A program made the position numbers and the translations under genes. DNA of 64,000 nt from Deltaproteobacteria bacterium (GTDB lineage Bacteria > Desulfobacterota > DSM-4660 > Desulfatiglandales > HGW-15): NCBI GenBank assembly GCA_020060215.1, contig JAGVAP010000016.1, positions 1 to 64,000 of the forward strand, in the 5' to 3' direction. The notes below the pieces were generated by a model. It ran no database searches. It saw nothing but the letters and a program-made list of their open reading frames with translations, and was not told the DNA's origin. This document shows positions 26,236-36,312 of this stretch, one piece after another. The first letter of the stretch is position 1. Each line of letters opens with the position of its first letter.

Positions 26236-27864
26236 ATGGGAGTAGCCACCTACAAGAAGGACGAAAAGGATGCCATCCAGGAGGTGACCCTCCAATCCGG
26301 CATCAAGATCAAGCCTGTGTACACGCCGGAGGACCTGCAGAGGGTCGGGTTCGACTACCACGAGGACCTGGGTGATCCCGGCGAATATCCCTTCACCCGC
26401 AGCATCCATCCGCTGGGCTATCGAAGCAGGAACTGGACCACGCGCCAGTACACGGGTTTCGGCACACCGGAGCAGAGTAACGAGCGCTTCCAGCTGATGA
26501 TCTCCCACGGCCAGACAGGGCTGAACGTCGCGTTCGACCTGCCTACCCAGATGGGGTATGACTCGGACGACCCCATGGCGGAGGGTGAGGTGGGGCGCGT
26601 GGGGATGGCCGTGGACTCCCTTCGCGATTTCGAGGTCGCCTTCAAGGATATCCGGCTGAACCGGATCGGGACCGGCCTCACCATCAATGCCATCGCCTCC
26701 ATCATGCTTGCGATGTATCAGGCCGTGGCCGAGAAGTACGGGTACAGGAAGGAGGAGATCTCCGCCACGCCCCAGAACGACATCCTCAAAGAGATGGTCG
26801 GGAGGGGCGCATGGATCTACCCGGTAGAGCCGGCCGTGCGGTTGATCGGCGACACGATCGAATATGCGATGAAGGAGCTTCCCCGATGCAACCCGGTCTC
26901 GGTGTGCGGCTACCATATCCGGGAGTCCGGCTGCACGCCCGTTCAGGAGATCTCCTATGCATTCGAGATCGCCTTCGCCTATCTCGACGAGGTCATCAGG
27001 AGGGGCTTCAAGGCCGAGCAGTTCGTGGGGGGGTTCACCTTCAACCTGAACATCTATGGGAACCTCTGGGAGACCGTGGCCAAATTCAGGGCCGCACGCA
27101 AGATGTGGGCCGAGCTGCTGCGGGAGCGGTACGGTGTCCAGGACAGGAAGGCCCTCTTCCTCAGGGGGATCTTCGGCGGAGGCGGCTCGGGCATGACCAA
27201 GCAGCAGCCCGAGAACAACATCGTCCGGGGCGCCTATTATGCCCTGGCCGCTGCGCTCTCCGGTGCCCAGACCACGGCCTTGTGCTCCTTCGACGAGGCC
27301 TACACCATCCCCACGGAGAGGGCCGCGCTCCTCTCTCTCCGGACCTTTCAGATCCTCATGGATGAGATCGGACTGAGGGACACCGTGGATCCCCTTGCGG
27401 GGTCCTATTTCATGGAGACCCTGACCAAGGAGATGGAACTGAAGATCCGGGAGGAGATGGAGAAGATCGAGAAGATGGGCGGCATGGTGGAGGCCGTTGC
27501 CTCCGGCTATGTGCAGAGGGAGGTGGCCAGGCAGGCCTACGAGTACGAGAAGCGGCTCCAGGAAGGAAAGGTGATCAAGGTCGGCGTGAACAAGTACACC
27601 GAGGGCGTCGACATGGAGGTGGAACTCCACGAGTACAACGAGGAGTGGGCTCAGGATCAGATAGGCCGCCTCAAGGAGCTCAAGCGCACCAGGGACAGCA
27701 AGGCCGTGGCCGAAGGTCTGAAGGCCCTGGAGAAGGCCGCCGTCGAAAAGAAGAACGTCATGCCCTTTCTGGTGGAGTGCTGCAAGGACTACGCTACGGT
27801 GGGTGAAATGGCCAACGTATTCAGGCAGGTGTTCGGGGAGCACAGGGAGCCGAGCATCTTTTGA
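26236..27864 (+). CDS. methylmalonyl-CoA mutase-type large subunit
   Basis: This 542-residue TIM-barrel acyl-CoA mutase large subunit lacks the C-terminal B12 domain, which is supplied by the 25725 gene. Motifs are FTRSIHPLGYRSRNWTTRQY, FDLPTQMGYDSD, NDILKEMVGRGAWIYP and GYHIRESG. The tyrosine of RQY and the arginine of VGRG, which hold the carboxylate in methylmalonyl-CoA mutase, are kept, so a malonyl/succinyl-type substrate is expected. Neighbouring positions (TRS for TRG, SVCG for SISG) differ. The context favours phenylsuccinyl-CoA to benzylmalonyl-CoA rearrangement as proposed for IaaG. AAGAGGTC precedes the ATG. Confidence 0.85.
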   Translation: MGVATYKKDEKDAIQEVTLQSGIKIKPVYTPEDLQRVGFDYHEDLGDPGEYPFTRSIHPLGYRSRNWTTRQYTGFGTPEQSNERFQLMISHGQTGLNVAFDLPTQMGYDSDDPMAEGEVGRVGMAVDSLRDFEVAFKDIRLNRIGTGLTINAIASIMLAMYQAVAEKYGYRKEEISATPQNDILKEMVGRGAWIYPVEPAVRLIGDTIEYAMKELPRCNPVSVCGYHIRESGCTPVQEISYAFEIAFAYLDEVIRRGFKAEQFVGGFTFNLNIYGNLWETVAKFRAARKMWAELLRERYGVQDRKALFLRGIFGGGGSGMTKQQPENNIVRGAYYALAAALSGAQTTALCSFDEAYTIPTERAALLSLRTFQILMDEIGLRDTVDPLAGSYFMETLTKEMELKIREEMEKIEKMGGMVEAVASGYVQREVARQAYEYEKRLQEGKVIKVGVNKYTEGVDMEVELHEYNEEWAQDQIGRLKELKRTRDSKAVAEGLKALEKAAVEKKNVMPFLVECCKDYATVGEMANVFRQVFGEHREPSIF

Positions 27865-27868
27865 GATA

Positions 27869-27931
27869 GCCACGAAGTCACAAAGACACAAAAAGGAGTA
27901 CTTGAACCTTGCGACTTGGTGTCTTTGTGGC
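27869..27931 (+). repeat. CACGAAGAC palindromic intergenic repeat, copy 2
   Basis: Arms GCCACGAAG and CTTTGTGGC, with inner CACAAAGACAC and CTTGGTGTC. It begins five bases after the mutase stop. Confidence 0.8.
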
Positions 27932-28047
27932 AGATCTTGATGGATCACCTGAAACAAACGACCCAAAACCAACCGGTACAAGGAGGTGAACGACGCGGCT
28001 CAGGGAAACGGATCAACATGGCTTCTAACCAGAAGGAGGGACAAGAG

Positions 28048-29070
28048 ATGAGGAGTAGGACAGCACTTTTGATGGCAGGTCTTTTCTGTGCGTCCATGTT
28101 TCTTTTCGTCGTGCCGGCCCAAAGCGTGGCCGCTGACGCAATCAAGTTAACTTACGCCAATTTTCCGCCTGCACCGACTTTCCCCTGCGTCCAGATGGAA
28201 AGGTGGAAAAAGGAGGTCGAGAAGCGCACCGGCGGCAAGGTAGCGGTCCAGACCTTTCCGGGAAGCACCCTACTCGATGCCAAGAACATGATGGACGGCG
28301 TCATTGCCGGACAGGCGGATATCGGCAACCTCTGCATGGCTTACCAGCCGGGCCGCTTCCTCGTGACCAATGCGACGGGCCTGCCGCTGAACTTCCCGAA
28401 TGCCAGGGTGGCCAGCCTTGTTCTTTGGGACCTGTACGAGAAGTACAAACCCGAGGAGTTCGCGAAGGTGAAGGTCCTGGCCATGTTCGCCTGCGCCCCT
28501 TCCAACATCATGTCCAAAAAACCGGTGAGAAGCCTGGCTGACCTGAAGGGGTTGCCTCTCCGGGCATCCGGCGGCGCAGCGGAGATCCTCAAGGCCTGGG
28601 ACGTCAATGTGGTTGGGATGCCCCAGTCCGATGTGCCCGAGGCCCTCCAGAAGGGGGTAATCCAGGGACAGTTTTCATCCCTGGAGGTCATGAAGGACTT
28701 CAAATATGCCGAGACCTGCAAGTATGTGACGATGACGGACACCGTCATCTATCCGTTTGCCGTGGTCATGAACATGGATTCCTGGAAGAAGCTCCCCAAG
28801 GATGTGCAGAAGGTGATGGACGACATGCGTGTGGAGCAGTCCGAGTGGACGGGTGTTTACATGGACAACCATGTGAAGGACGCCATGCAGTGGTCCAAGG
28901 AAACCCACAAGGTGGAGGTGATCCAGCTTCCCGCCGAAGAGAAGGCAAAGATGGACAGACTGGTCGCCCCCATCACGGAGAAGTGGGTTGCGGATGCGAA
29001 GGCCAAAGGACTGCCCGCGGATGCCATCCTGGCCGACATCAAAGCTTCTGCCAAGAAACATTCCAAATAG
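28048..29070 (+). CDS. TRAP transporter substrate-binding protein DctP
   Basis: This periplasmic solute receptor of a tripartite ATP-independent transporter has 340 residues. The signal peptide ends near AQSVAADA. The body begins IKLTYANFPP and shows KRTGGKVAVQTFPGSTLLDAK, a DctP-type binding fold, with the usual arginine-bearing LKGLPLRASGG segment. The ATG at 28048 follows AAGGAGGG. It is followed by the permease genes. The organic acid bound is likely an aromatic or indolic carboxylate if the cluster hypothesis holds. Confidence 0.9.
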   Translation: MRSRTALLMAGLFCASMFLFVVPAQSVAADAIKLTYANFPPAPTFPCVQMERWKKEVEKRTGGKVAVQTFPGSTLLDAKNMMDGVIAGQADIGNLCMAYQPGRFLVTNATGLPLNFPNARVASLVLWDLYEKYKPEEFAKVKVLAMFACAPSNIMSKKPVRSLADLKGLPLRASGGAAEILKAWDVNVVGMPQSDVPEALQKGVIQGQFSSLEVMKDFKYAETCKYVTMTDTVIYPFAVVMNMDSWKKLPKDVQKVMDDMRVEQSEWTGVYMDNHVKDAMQWSKETHKVEVIQLPAEEKAKMDRLVAPITEKWVADAKAKGLPADAILADIKASAKKHSK

Positions 29071-29096
29071 AAGGCCGGGTGCGAAGACCCGAGATG

Positions 29097-29127
29097 CGGG
29101 TTGCGGGTCCTGCAGACCCGCAACCCG
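29097..29127 (+). terminator. strong hairpin between dctP and dctQ
   Basis: CGGGTTGCGGGTC and GACCCGCAACCCG form a perfect 13-base stem with a five-base loop and no T run. Such structures after binding-protein genes usually stabilise or attenuate the transcript, giving more receptor than permease. Confidence 0.65.
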
Positions 29128-29176
29128 AGACCCGGATCAGGCTATACTGAAGGTTCATCTACACCGGAGTTGCCCG

Positions 29177-29665
29177 ATGGAGCTTCTAGAGCGGATTACA
29201 AGGGTATTGAACCATGTTCTGCTTTGCATTGCAGGCCTGTTTCTGGTGGCCATGGTCGTCCTTACGTGTGCGGACATCATCTGCCGGTCCGTGTGGGTGC
29301 CGATCCTTGGCAGCGTAGAGCTGGTGGCCCTGTTCGGGTCCGTTGTGACGGCCTTTGCCCTGGGCTACACCCAGATGAGAAAGGGCCACACCTGGGTGGA
29401 CGTACTGATCATCATGTTCCCGGAAAGGGTCAAGCGGGTTCTGAGTGCCGTCAACAGCCTGGTGTGCTTGTTTTTTTTCGCGATGGTGGGATGGCGGATC
29501 ACCGTCTGGTCGACCACCCTGCTCAACACGGGTGAACTGACCGAAACGCTGAGAATGATTTACTACCCCTTTTCCTATGCCGTGGCCTTTGGTTGCGCAG
29601 TTCTCGGCCTCGTCTTCCTGACGGACCTCGTCAGATCCCTTATGCCCCGAAAGCAGGAGGGCTGA
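29177..29665 (+). CDS. TRAP transporter small permease DctQ
   Basis: Four transmembrane helices in 162 residues, from LNHVLLCIAGLFLVAMVVLT to AVAFGCAVLGLVFLTDLV, with the family motif LGSVELVALFGSVV. GGAG lies near the ATG at 29177. The stop is two bases before the dctM start. Confidence 0.88.
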   Translation: MELLERITRVLNHVLLCIAGLFLVAMVVLTCADIICRSVWVPILGSVELVALFGSVVTAFALGYTQMRKGHTWVDVLIIMFPERVKRVLSAVNSLVCLFFFAMVGWRITVWSTTLLNTGELTETLRMIYYPFSYAVAFGCAVLGLVFLTDLVRSLMPRKQEG

Positions 29666-29667
29666 AG

Positions 29668-30975
29668 ATGAGTCCTGAAATGGTGGGGATCTCGGGCGTG
29701 ATCTTACTCCTCCTGGTTCTCTTCCTCCTCGGCATGCCCGTGGGCTTCGCCATGGCGGTAGTGGGGTTTTTGGGGTACTGGCACACGGTTTCATTCAACG
29801 CGGCCATGAGCATGGTGGGCGCCGACATCTGGTCCACTTTTTCTTCCTACGGCCTGACCGTCATTCCCCTCTACATCTTCATGGGCTACCTTGCCTTCAA
29901 CTCCGGAATAGCGGAACGGCTCTATACGGCGGCCTACCAATGGGTGGGACACTGGCCCGGGGGCCTTGCCATCGCCACCATAGGCGCGGACGAGCTCTTT
30001 GCAGCGATCTGCGGCTCGAACACCGCAACCGCGGCCACCATGGGAACGGTGGCCCTGCCGCAGATGAAAAAATACAACTACGATGCGCGATTGAGCGCGG
30101 GTACGGTCGCCACCGGCGGCACCCTGGGGGTGATCATGCCGCCGAGTGTGGTACTGATCATCATCGGACTGCAGACGCAGCAATCCATCGCGGATCTCTT
30201 TCTCGCGGGAATTCTGCCCGCCATGCTGCTGGGGCTGCTTTTCGTGGTCACCATCCTGACCTTGTGCCGGGTCAGACCGGAATACGGCCCGCCCGGTCCC
30301 CGGACCACCTTCAAGCAGAAGATGGGGTCTTTGCCGGGGATCCTGGAGGCCCTTGCCATCTTCATCCTTGTGATCGGCGGTCTCTACACAGGATTTTTCA
30401 CGCCCACGGAGGCGGGTTCCTTCGGCGTGCTGGCGACCTTCCTGGTCAGCACGGTCACCCGGAAATTCACCTGGGGAGGCCTGATCGCTTCCCTGAGAGA
30501 CACCCTCTGGATCTCCTGCATGTGTTTCTTCCTTGTGACCGGGGCGACCATCTTCGGCCGGTTTCTCGCGGTCACGCGCCTTCCGTTTGCGGTGGCCGAG
30601 TTTGCGGCGCAGCTTCCGGTCTCGCCTTACCTCGTTCTTACGATGATCCTGCTCATCTACGTCATCGGAGGGTGCGTCATGGACGCCCTCGGTTTCCTGG
30701 TGATCACGATCCCCATCTTCTTCCCACTGGGGGAGGCGCTGGGGTTCCACCCCATATGGTTCTCCATCATCCTCACCATGGTCACGACCCTGGGGGCCAT
30801 CACGCCGCCTGTAGGCGTCAACATCTACGTGGTGAAAGCGCTGGCTCCCGACGTGCGCCTGAGCGACATCTTCAAGAGCGTGAGTTTCTTTGTCATGGCC
30901 TCCGTGGCGGCGATGGTCCTCTTGACCCTTTTTCCGGAGATTGCCCTTGTTCTTCCCAGCCTGCTGCACAGATAA
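29668..30975 (+). CDS. TRAP transporter large permease DctM
   Basis: This membrane protein has 435 residues and about twelve helices. DctM marks are FLLGMPVGFAMAVVGFLGY, GSNTATAATMGTVALPQMKK, GTLGVIMPPSVVLIIIG and GAITPPVGVNIYVVK. It forms the Na+-coupled transporter with DctQ and the binding protein at 28048. AGGAGGG lies before the ATG. Confidence 0.93.
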   Translation: MSPEMVGISGVILLLLVLFLLGMPVGFAMAVVGFLGYWHTVSFNAAMSMVGADIWSTFSSYGLTVIPLYIFMGYLAFNSGIAERLYTAAYQWVGHWPGGLAIATIGADELFAAICGSNTATAATMGTVALPQMKKYNYDARLSAGTVATGGTLGVIMPPSVVLIIIGLQTQQSIADLFLAGILPAMLLGLLFVVTILTLCRVRPEYGPPGPRTTFKQKMGSLPGILEALAIFILVIGGLYTGFFTPTEAGSFGVLATFLVSTVTRKFTWGGLIASLRDTLWISCMCFFLVTGATIFGRFLAVTRLPFAVAEFAAQLPVSPYLVLTMILLIYVIGGCVMDALGFLVITIPIFFPLGEALGFHPIWFSIILTMVTTLGAITPPVGVNIYVVKALAPDVRLSDIFKSVSFFVMASVAAMVLLTLFPEIALVLPSLLHR

Positions 30976-30993
30976 TGCGAGGTGACAAGCGTC

Positions 30994-32286
30994 ATGAGAA
31001 ATTCGTTCATGCCCCCTGTATCGACCCGAGAACAGCTGAGTGACCTCCAGCTCCAGGGGCTCCGGTGGACCGTCAGGCACGCTTATGAGGGCTCGCCGTT
31101 CTACAGGAAGAGGCTCGATGAAGCGGGAATCAGGCCCGGCGATATCGGGGGTCTGGGCGATCTGAGCCGTCTTCCCTTCACCACCGCAAAGGACCTGCAG
31201 GAGGGGTATCCCTACCCGCTTCTCTCCGTGCCCTTTGAGAAGGTGGTGAGGATCCATGCCTCCTCCGGCACCACCGGGAAGAGGAAGGTGCTGTGCTATA
31301 CGCAGAAGGACATCGACGACTGGACCCACTTCTTTGCCCGCTGCTACGAGATGGCGGGGCTGAGCAGGGAAGACCGGGTGCAGATCTGCGTGGGATACGG
31401 CGTGTGGACGGCCGGGATCAGTTTCCAGATGGGGTGCGAGAGATTTGGGGCCATGGCCATCCCGGCCGGCCCGGGAAACCTGGACATGCAGTGCCGTTTT
31501 CTGGTGGATATGCAGACCACCGTGATGTGCTGCACCGCCTCCATGGGGCTCCTCATGGCCGAAGAGGTCCACCGCCAGGGCATCCGGGACAAGATCCGTC
31601 TGAAGAAGATGATCTTCGGCTCCGAGCGTTCGAGCGACGCCATGAGGGAAAGGATCCGGGAACTCCTCGGTCTCGATCACATGTTCGACATCCCCGGCAT
31701 GACCGAGCTCTACGGGCCGGGGACGGGCCTCGACTGCATCCATCACCAGGGGATCCACTACTGGGCCGATTACTACATCCTGGAGATCCTGGACCCGGAG
31801 ACCCTCCAGCCCGTTTCCGAGGGAGAAACCGGCGAAATGGTGGTGACGACCCTCAGGAAGGAGGCGGCGCCGCTCATCCGCTACCGGACCAGGGACCTCA
31901 CGCGGTTGGTCCCCGGAGACTGCCCTTGCGGCTCGGTGCTGCCCAGGCACGATCGGCTCCTCGGCCGGTCGGACGACATGATCATCTTCCGGGCGGTCAA
32001 CATCTATCCGGGCCAGATCGACCATGTGCTTTCGCGCATCGAGGGGATCGGGAGCGAGTATCAGGTGATCCTGGACAGAAAGGACGACGGCAAGGATTAC
32101 ATGACCCTGAAGGTGGAGCGGCGACAAGGGGTAGACGCCGGGCGCACCCCCGAGCTCGCCAGAAAGGTCGGGGAAGAGATCAAGAAGCAGATCCTGGTGA
32201 GCGCCGGTGTGGAGATCCTGGACCATGGCGTCCTGCCGAGGTCCGAGCGGAAGAGCAAGCGCGTGTTCGACAACCGTGAGTTTTAA
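30994..32286 (+). CDS. phenylacetate-CoA ligase (PaaK) family protein
   Basis: This 430-residue AMP-forming aryl-CoA ligase of the PaaK type begins with LQGLRWTVRHAYEGSPFYRKRL. The adenylation P-loop is HASSGTTGKRK, followed by GYGVWTAG, IPGMTELYGPG and the hinge region GRSDDMIIFRAVNIYPGQI. The ATG at 30994 follows GAGGTG; a GTG at 30982 is also in frame. In the indoleacetate pathway the ligase IaaB belongs to this group. Phenylacetate or another aryl acid remains possible. Confidence 0.9.
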   Translation: MRNSFMPPVSTREQLSDLQLQGLRWTVRHAYEGSPFYRKRLDEAGIRPGDIGGLGDLSRLPFTTAKDLQEGYPYPLLSVPFEKVVRIHASSGTTGKRKVLCYTQKDIDDWTHFFARCYEMAGLSREDRVQICVGYGVWTAGISFQMGCERFGAMAIPAGPGNLDMQCRFLVDMQTTVMCCTASMGLLMAEEVHRQGIRDKIRLKKMIFGSERSSDAMRERIRELLGLDHMFDIPGMTELYGPGTGLDCIHHQGIHYWADYYILEILDPETLQPVSEGETGEMVVTTLRKEAAPLIRYRTRDLTRLVPGDCPCGSVLPRHDRLLGRSDDMIIFRAVNIYPGQIDHVLSRIEGIGSEYQVILDRKDDGKDYMTLKVERRQGVDAGRTPELARKVGEEIKKQILVSAGVEILDHGVLPRSERKSKRVFDNREF

Positions 32287-32290
32287 TCAT

Positions 32291-32359
32291 GCCACGAAGA
32301 CACCAAGAATTGTTTACGCTCTGTAAGGTTTCTTCTCCGTGTCTTCGTGTCTTCGTGGC
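32291..32359 (+). repeat. CACGAAGAC palindromic intergenic repeat, copy 3
   Basis: Arms GCCACGAAGACACCAAG and GTGTCTTCGTGTCTTCGTGGC are the best preserved of the four copies. It starts four bases after the ligase stop codon. Confidence 0.85.
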
Positions 32360-32386
32360 GAGATGAGTCTTCAAAGGAGAAAGGCC

Positions 32387-33253
32387 GTGGATCATTTCGA
32401 GTATCTGATGCCGAGCACGATGGATGAGGCCATCTCCCTCCTGGTCAGCCATGGAGATCGGGCGCGATTCATTGCCGGGGGGACCGACGTGATGGTCAAG
32501 ATCAAGGAGGGCAAGATCAGCCCGCAGTACCTCGTCTCCCTGCGCCGGATCCCGGGGCTCGACGAGATCAGGTTCAAGGACGGGGAGCTCAGGATCGGCT
32601 CCCTCGTCACCCACAGGATGCTGGAGGTCTCGCCTGTGGTCAGGAAGGAATTCCCCATCCTCGGCGATGCGGTCAGCCAGATCGGCTCGGTCCAGATCCG
32701 CAACGTGGCCACCATCGGCGGGAACATCGTCAACGCCGTTCCTTCCGCGGACGGGGCCATTCCCCTGATCACGCTCGGGGCCCAGGTGAGGCTGAGGGGG
32801 CCCAAGGGTGAACGCACGATGCCGCTCGAGCACATCTTCATCGGCCCGGGGCAGACCCTCCTGGACCCTGGAGAGATGCTCGTGGAGTTCATCGTCCCCA
32901 AGCTGCCTCCCCGTACCGGCGCCGCCTATGTCAAGCACACCCGCAGAGAGGCCATGGAGCTTCCGCTGCTGGGGGTCGCCGTGCTGATCTCGCTCGGAAA
33001 GGACAAAGCGACCTGTGCGGAGGCACGGATCGGCCTGGGCGTCCTGGCCCCCACGCCGATGCGTGCGAGGAGCGCGGAATCCGTCCTGAACGGAAAGAAG
33101 ATCACGGAAGAGCTCCTGAGAAAGGCCGGCAAGGCCGCTGCCGAAGAGTGCAAGGCCCGGGACAGCATCCGCGGAGAGGCCTGGTACCGCAGGGAGATGG
33201 TGGAGGTCCTGGTGCCCAGGATGGCCAGGGTGGCCATCGAGCGGGCAGGATAA
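32387..33253 (+). CDS. xanthine dehydrogenase family FAD-binding subunit (CoxM type)
   Basis: This 288-residue FAD subunit of a three-part molybdenum hydroxylase has FAD-binding signatures RFIAGGTDVMV and ATIGGNIVNAVPSAD. The insertion with an extra [4Fe-4S] cluster found in 4-hydroxybenzoyl-CoA reductase is absent, so this is a hydroxylase rather than that reductase. I use GTG at 32387, six bases after AAAGGAGA, giving the usual N terminus; an ATG at 32363 is also open. It is followed by the [2Fe-2S] and molybdenum subunits. Confidence 0.92.
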   Translation: MDHFEYLMPSTMDEAISLLVSHGDRARFIAGGTDVMVKIKEGKISPQYLVSLRRIPGLDEIRFKDGELRIGSLVTHRMLEVSPVVRKEFPILGDAVSQIGSVQIRNVATIGGNIVNAVPSADGAIPLITLGAQVRLRGPKGERTMPLEHIFIGPGQTLLDPGEMLVEFIVPKLPPRTGAAYVKHTRREAMELPLLGVAVLISLGKDKATCAEARIGLGVLAPTPMRARSAESVLNGKKITEELLRKAGKAAAEECKARDSIRGEAWYRREMVEVLVPRMARVAIERAG

Positions 33254-33256
33254 AGA

Positions 33257-33277
33257 GAGGAGCTTGCTCCTGCAGAA
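33257..33277 (+). repeat. GGAGNTTGCTCCTGCAGAA repeat, copy 2
   Basis: GAGGAGCTTGCTCCTGCAGAA matches the element at 25534-25553 and begins four bases after a stop codon. Confidence 0.55.
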
Positions 33278-33372
33278 GAGAAGACGGCAGGAAGCTTCTT
33301 CATCGATCAAACCGGCCGCATCAGCAGCAAGCGGCCGGGCCGATCCTGACTCTTTTCAGAGGAGTGTATCGC

Positions 33373-33873
33373 ATGAGAAAGACCGTTTCATTCATGTTGA
33401 ACGGCAACCGGATGGAGATGGAGATCGAGCCCGGGTGGACGCTCCTTCACCTGCTCAGGGAAGAGCTGGAGATGACGGGGACCAAGTCGGGGTGCGAGAG
33501 CGGGGAGTGCGGCGCCTGCACCGTCCTTGTGAACGGCAGGGCCGTCAACTCCTGTCTCTTCCCCGCCCCGGAGATCGAAGGCGCCACGGTCACCACCATC
33601 GAGGGAATGGCCAAGCCCACAGGAGAGCTTCATCCCATCCAGACCGCCTTCATGGAGAAGGGCGCTGTCCAGTGCGGGTACTGTACGCCGGGCATGATCA
33701 TGTCCGCCAAGGCGCTCCTGGATGAGAATCCGAATCCGAACGAGCACGAGATCCGCCATGCGCTGGCGGGAAACATGTGCCGCTGCACGGGGTATGTCCA
33801 GATCATCGATGCGGTCAAGGCGGCGGCGAATGCGATGAGCACGAAGGGGGAAGTCCGGCCGAGAAAACAATGA
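33373..33873 (+). CDS. xanthine dehydrogenase family [2Fe-2S] subunit (CoxS type)
   Basis: This electron-transfer subunit has 166 residues. The first cluster sits in [21 protein letters not shown] (C-x4-C-x2-C-x11-C; position about 42-62). The second lies in CGYCTPGM and CRCTGY of the helical domain. GAGGAGTG precedes the ATG. It bridges the molybdenum centre and the FAD subunit. Confidence 0.95.
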   Translation: MRKTVSFMLNGNRMEMEIEPGWTLLHLLREELEMTGTKSGCESGECGACTVLVNGRAVNSCLFPAPEIEGATVTTIEGMAKPTGELHPIQTAFMEKGAVQCGYCTPGMIMSAKALLDENPNPNEHEIRHALAGNMCRCTGYVQIIDAVKAAANAMSTKGEVRPRKQ

Positions 33874-33990
33874 TCCTCGGTGGTGGGTTGCGAGGGGGTG
33901 CATTGGAAGGTGCAAGGCGAGGAATTACAGGTCCGCCCGGAGGTGTCGAAAAGGGCGATCAACAGGCAAGCCGCAATTAAAGGTGGAGAC

Positions 33991-36312
33991 ATGATGGAAA
34001 ATCTGAGCAGCGTAGGCAAGAGGATCCCCAAGAAGGACGCCATCGACAAGGTGACCGGAAGGGCAGCCTATATCCAGGACCTCAAGGTGCCGGGGATGCT
34101 CTACGGCAAGATCCTCCGGAGCAAATACCCCCACGCCAGGATGGCCAGACTCGATGTCTCCAGGGCGAAGAGACTCCTGGGCGTCAGGGCCGTGATTACG
34201 GCGGACGATGTCCCCCAGATCCGCTACGGGTTCATGAAGGACCAGCCTGTCCTCAAATCGGGAAAGGTGCGCTCCTATCGGGACGAGATTGCGGCGGTTG
34301 CCGCCACCACGCCGGAGATCGCGGAAGAGGCCGTCAACCTGATCCAGGTCGAGTACGAGGCCCTGCCCACCGTCTTCGACCCCCTGGAGGCCATGGGGGA
34401 GGACGCCCCCCTGGTGCACGAGGAGAACAAGAGCAATGTCCTGAAGCTCCCCTGGAACCTCGTGGCCGGCGATGTGGAGGAGGCGCGCAGGTCCGCCGCC
34501 TTTGTGGCGGAGGACGAGTTCACGGTCACCTGGGTCACCCACTGCTGCCTGGGGACCGAAGGGATCATCGCGGACTTCGACCTCCGAAACAACCTCACGG
34601 TCTACAGGAACACCCAGATCCCGTCCCTCGCGCAGAGGGACTACCTGGACGCCCTGAGGGTCATGGGACTCAAGGAGAGCAAGGTCAGGCTCATCAAGCC
34701 CACCATCGGGGGCGGCTTCGGAAGCAAGCTCGACACCTACGGCTTCGAGTACATCGCCATCCTCCTCGCCTATGTGACCCGGAAGCCGGTGAAGATCCAG
34801 AATACCAGGGAAGAGGAGTTCCGCTACACCTCGACGAGACAGCCGGCCGTGATCCGGATCTCCCAGGGCTGCGATGCAAAGGGGAGGCTTACCTTCAGGG
34901 ACATCTCCATGGTCCTCGACAACGGCGCATACACGTCCTGGGGCGCAACCACCCCTTCGGTCATGATGATGCCGATCTCTTCCCTCTACAAGGTGCCGAA
35001 TGTGCGCTATGTCGCCAAGTGCGTCTACACCAACAACACCTGGTCCCAGGCCATGCGGGGCTACGGCAACCCGCAGGCGACCTTCGCCATCGAATCCAAC
35101 ATGGACCAGCTTGCCGAGAAGGTCGGGGCGGACCCCCTGGAGTTCAGGCTCCTGAATGCCAACGAGCCCGGAGAGGTGACCCCCCAGCGTTTCAAGATCA
35201 CCACGTGCGGCCTGAAGGAGTGCCTCCAGGAGGTCTCGAACCGGCTGGACTGGCCGAACCTCCGAAAAGAGAAGAAAGAAGGAAGGGGTGTGGGGCTCGG
35301 CTGCCTCATCCACGTGGGTGGCGGGGCAAGGGTCTACAAGTCCGACGGCTGCGGGACCATCGTGAAGATGGACGATTTCGGGAAGGTGGACGTCTTCACC
35401 GGCGCCACGGATATCGGCCAGGGGGCGGATACGATCATCGCGCAGCTCGTGGCGGAAGAGGTGGGGGTCTTTCCGGAGGACGTGAACATCGTGGACCGCG
35501 ACACCGATGTCTGCCCCTGGGATGTGGGGGTCCATGCCAGCAGGACGACCTTTGTGGCGGGCAATGCGGCGGTCATGGCCGGGAGGAAACTGAAGGAGAA
35601 GATCCTTGCCGTCTCGGCCGGCTTCGTGGACCGGTGGAAGGACAAGGACGGCACCAGGCACGAGATCCGGCTGGACAATGATCCGGCCAACCTCGTGATC
35701 AGGGACAGGATGGTCTATTCGGTCAAGGAGCCCGAGAAGAAGATCGCCCTCGGGAAGATCCTGCGCGGGGCCCACTACGAGAAGGGCGGGACCATGATCA
35801 TGGCCGAGTGCTTCTATGACCCGGACAACGAGAACCTGGACCGGGAGTACAAGGGCAACCTCTCCAAGACCTATGCCTACGGCGCGCACGGGGTCGAGGT
35901 GGAGGTGGACCGGGAGACGGGCAAGGTGAAGATCCTCCGCTACATTGCGGCCCATGACGTGGGCCGCGCCATCAATCCCATGCTGCTGGAGGGGCAGATC
36001 TACGGGGGCGGCGCCATGGGGGTCGGGTATGCCCTGACCGAGAGGCTCATCCTCGACAAGGGAGAGGTGATGAACGCGAATTTCCGGGACTACAAGATGC
36101 TGACCGCCAAGGACGTCATCCCCATCGAGCCGGTCATCGTGGAGACCATGGACCAGGACGGGCCGTACGGGGCCAAGGGAATAGGCGAGCCGGGCCTGGT
36201 GCCGACCGCGCCGGCCATCGCCAATGCGATCTATGACGCGATCGGGGTGAGGATCAGAGACCTGCCGATCACGCCGGAGCGGATCCTGAAGGAACTGAAG
36301 AAGAAAGATTAG
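33991..36312 (+). CDS. xanthine dehydrogenase family molybdopterin-binding subunit
   Basis: Catalytic molybdenum hydroxylase subunit, about 773 residues, carrying molybdopterin cytosine dinucleotide. Seen are [32 protein letters not shown], the substrate-side [15 protein letters not shown], and the catalytic glutamate in [20 protein letters not shown]. The usual role is hydroxylation of an electron-poor ring carbon with water as oxygen source. Next to hydantoinase genes, a likely reaction is oxidation at C2 of an indole to the oxindole. AGGTGGAG stands before the ATG at 33991; the frame is open upstream. Confidence 0.93.
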   Translation: MMENLSSVGKRIPKKDAIDKVTGRAAYIQDLKVPGMLYGKILRSKYPHARMARLDVSRAKRLLGVRAVITADDVPQIRYGFMKDQPVLKSGKVRSYRDEIAAVAATTPEIAEEAVNLIQVEYEALPTVFDPLEAMGEDAPLVHEENKSNVLKLPWNLVAGDVEEARRSAAFVAEDEFTVTWVTHCCLGTEGIIADFDLRNNLTVYRNTQIPSLAQRDYLDALRVMGLKESKVRLIKPTIGGGFGSKLDTYGFEYIAILLAYVTRKPVKIQNTREEEFRYTSTRQPAVIRISQGCDAKGRLTFRDISMVLDNGAYTSWGATTPSVMMMPISSLYKVPNVRYVAKCVYTNNTWSQAMRGYGNPQATFAIESNMDQLAEKVGADPLEFRLLNANEPGEVTPQRFKITTCGLKECLQEVSNRLDWPNLRKEKKEGRGVGLGCLIHVGGGARVYKSDGCGTIVKMDDFGKVDVFTGATDIGQGADTIIAQLVAEEVGVFPEDVNIVDRDTDVCPWDVGVHASRTTFVAGNAAVMAGRKLKEKILAVSAGFVDRWKDKDGTRHEIRLDNDPANLVIRDRMVYSVKEPEKKIALGKILRGAHYEKGGTMIMAECFYDPDNENLDREYKGNLSKTYAYGAHGVEVEVDRETGKVKILRYIAAHDVGRAINPMLLEGQIYGGGAMGVGYALTERLILDKGEVMNANFRDYKMLTAKDVIPIEPVIVETMDQDGPYGAKGIGEPGLVPTAPAIANAIYDAIGVRIRDLPITPERILKELKKKD

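Noticed and set aside
26236..27864. Assignment as 2-hydroxyisobutyryl-CoA or isobutyryl-CoA mutase
   Set aside because: The diagnostic substitutions (Ile or Phe for the RQY tyrosine, Asp in the DFDMPT-type segment, Gln for the arginine) are absent.
29791..32226. A minus-strand open frame of about 811 codons opposite dctM and the PaaK-type gene
   Set aside because: It is rich in His, Arg, Gly and Pro with no recognisable domain and lies opposite two well-conserved genes; long antisense frames are expected in GC-rich DNA.
32387..36312. Assignment of the three-subunit Mo enzyme as 4-hydroxybenzoyl-CoA reductase, suggested by the adjacent PaaK-type ligase
   Set aside because: The FAD subunit lacks the cysteine-containing insertion for an extra [4Fe-4S] cluster found in that reductase.
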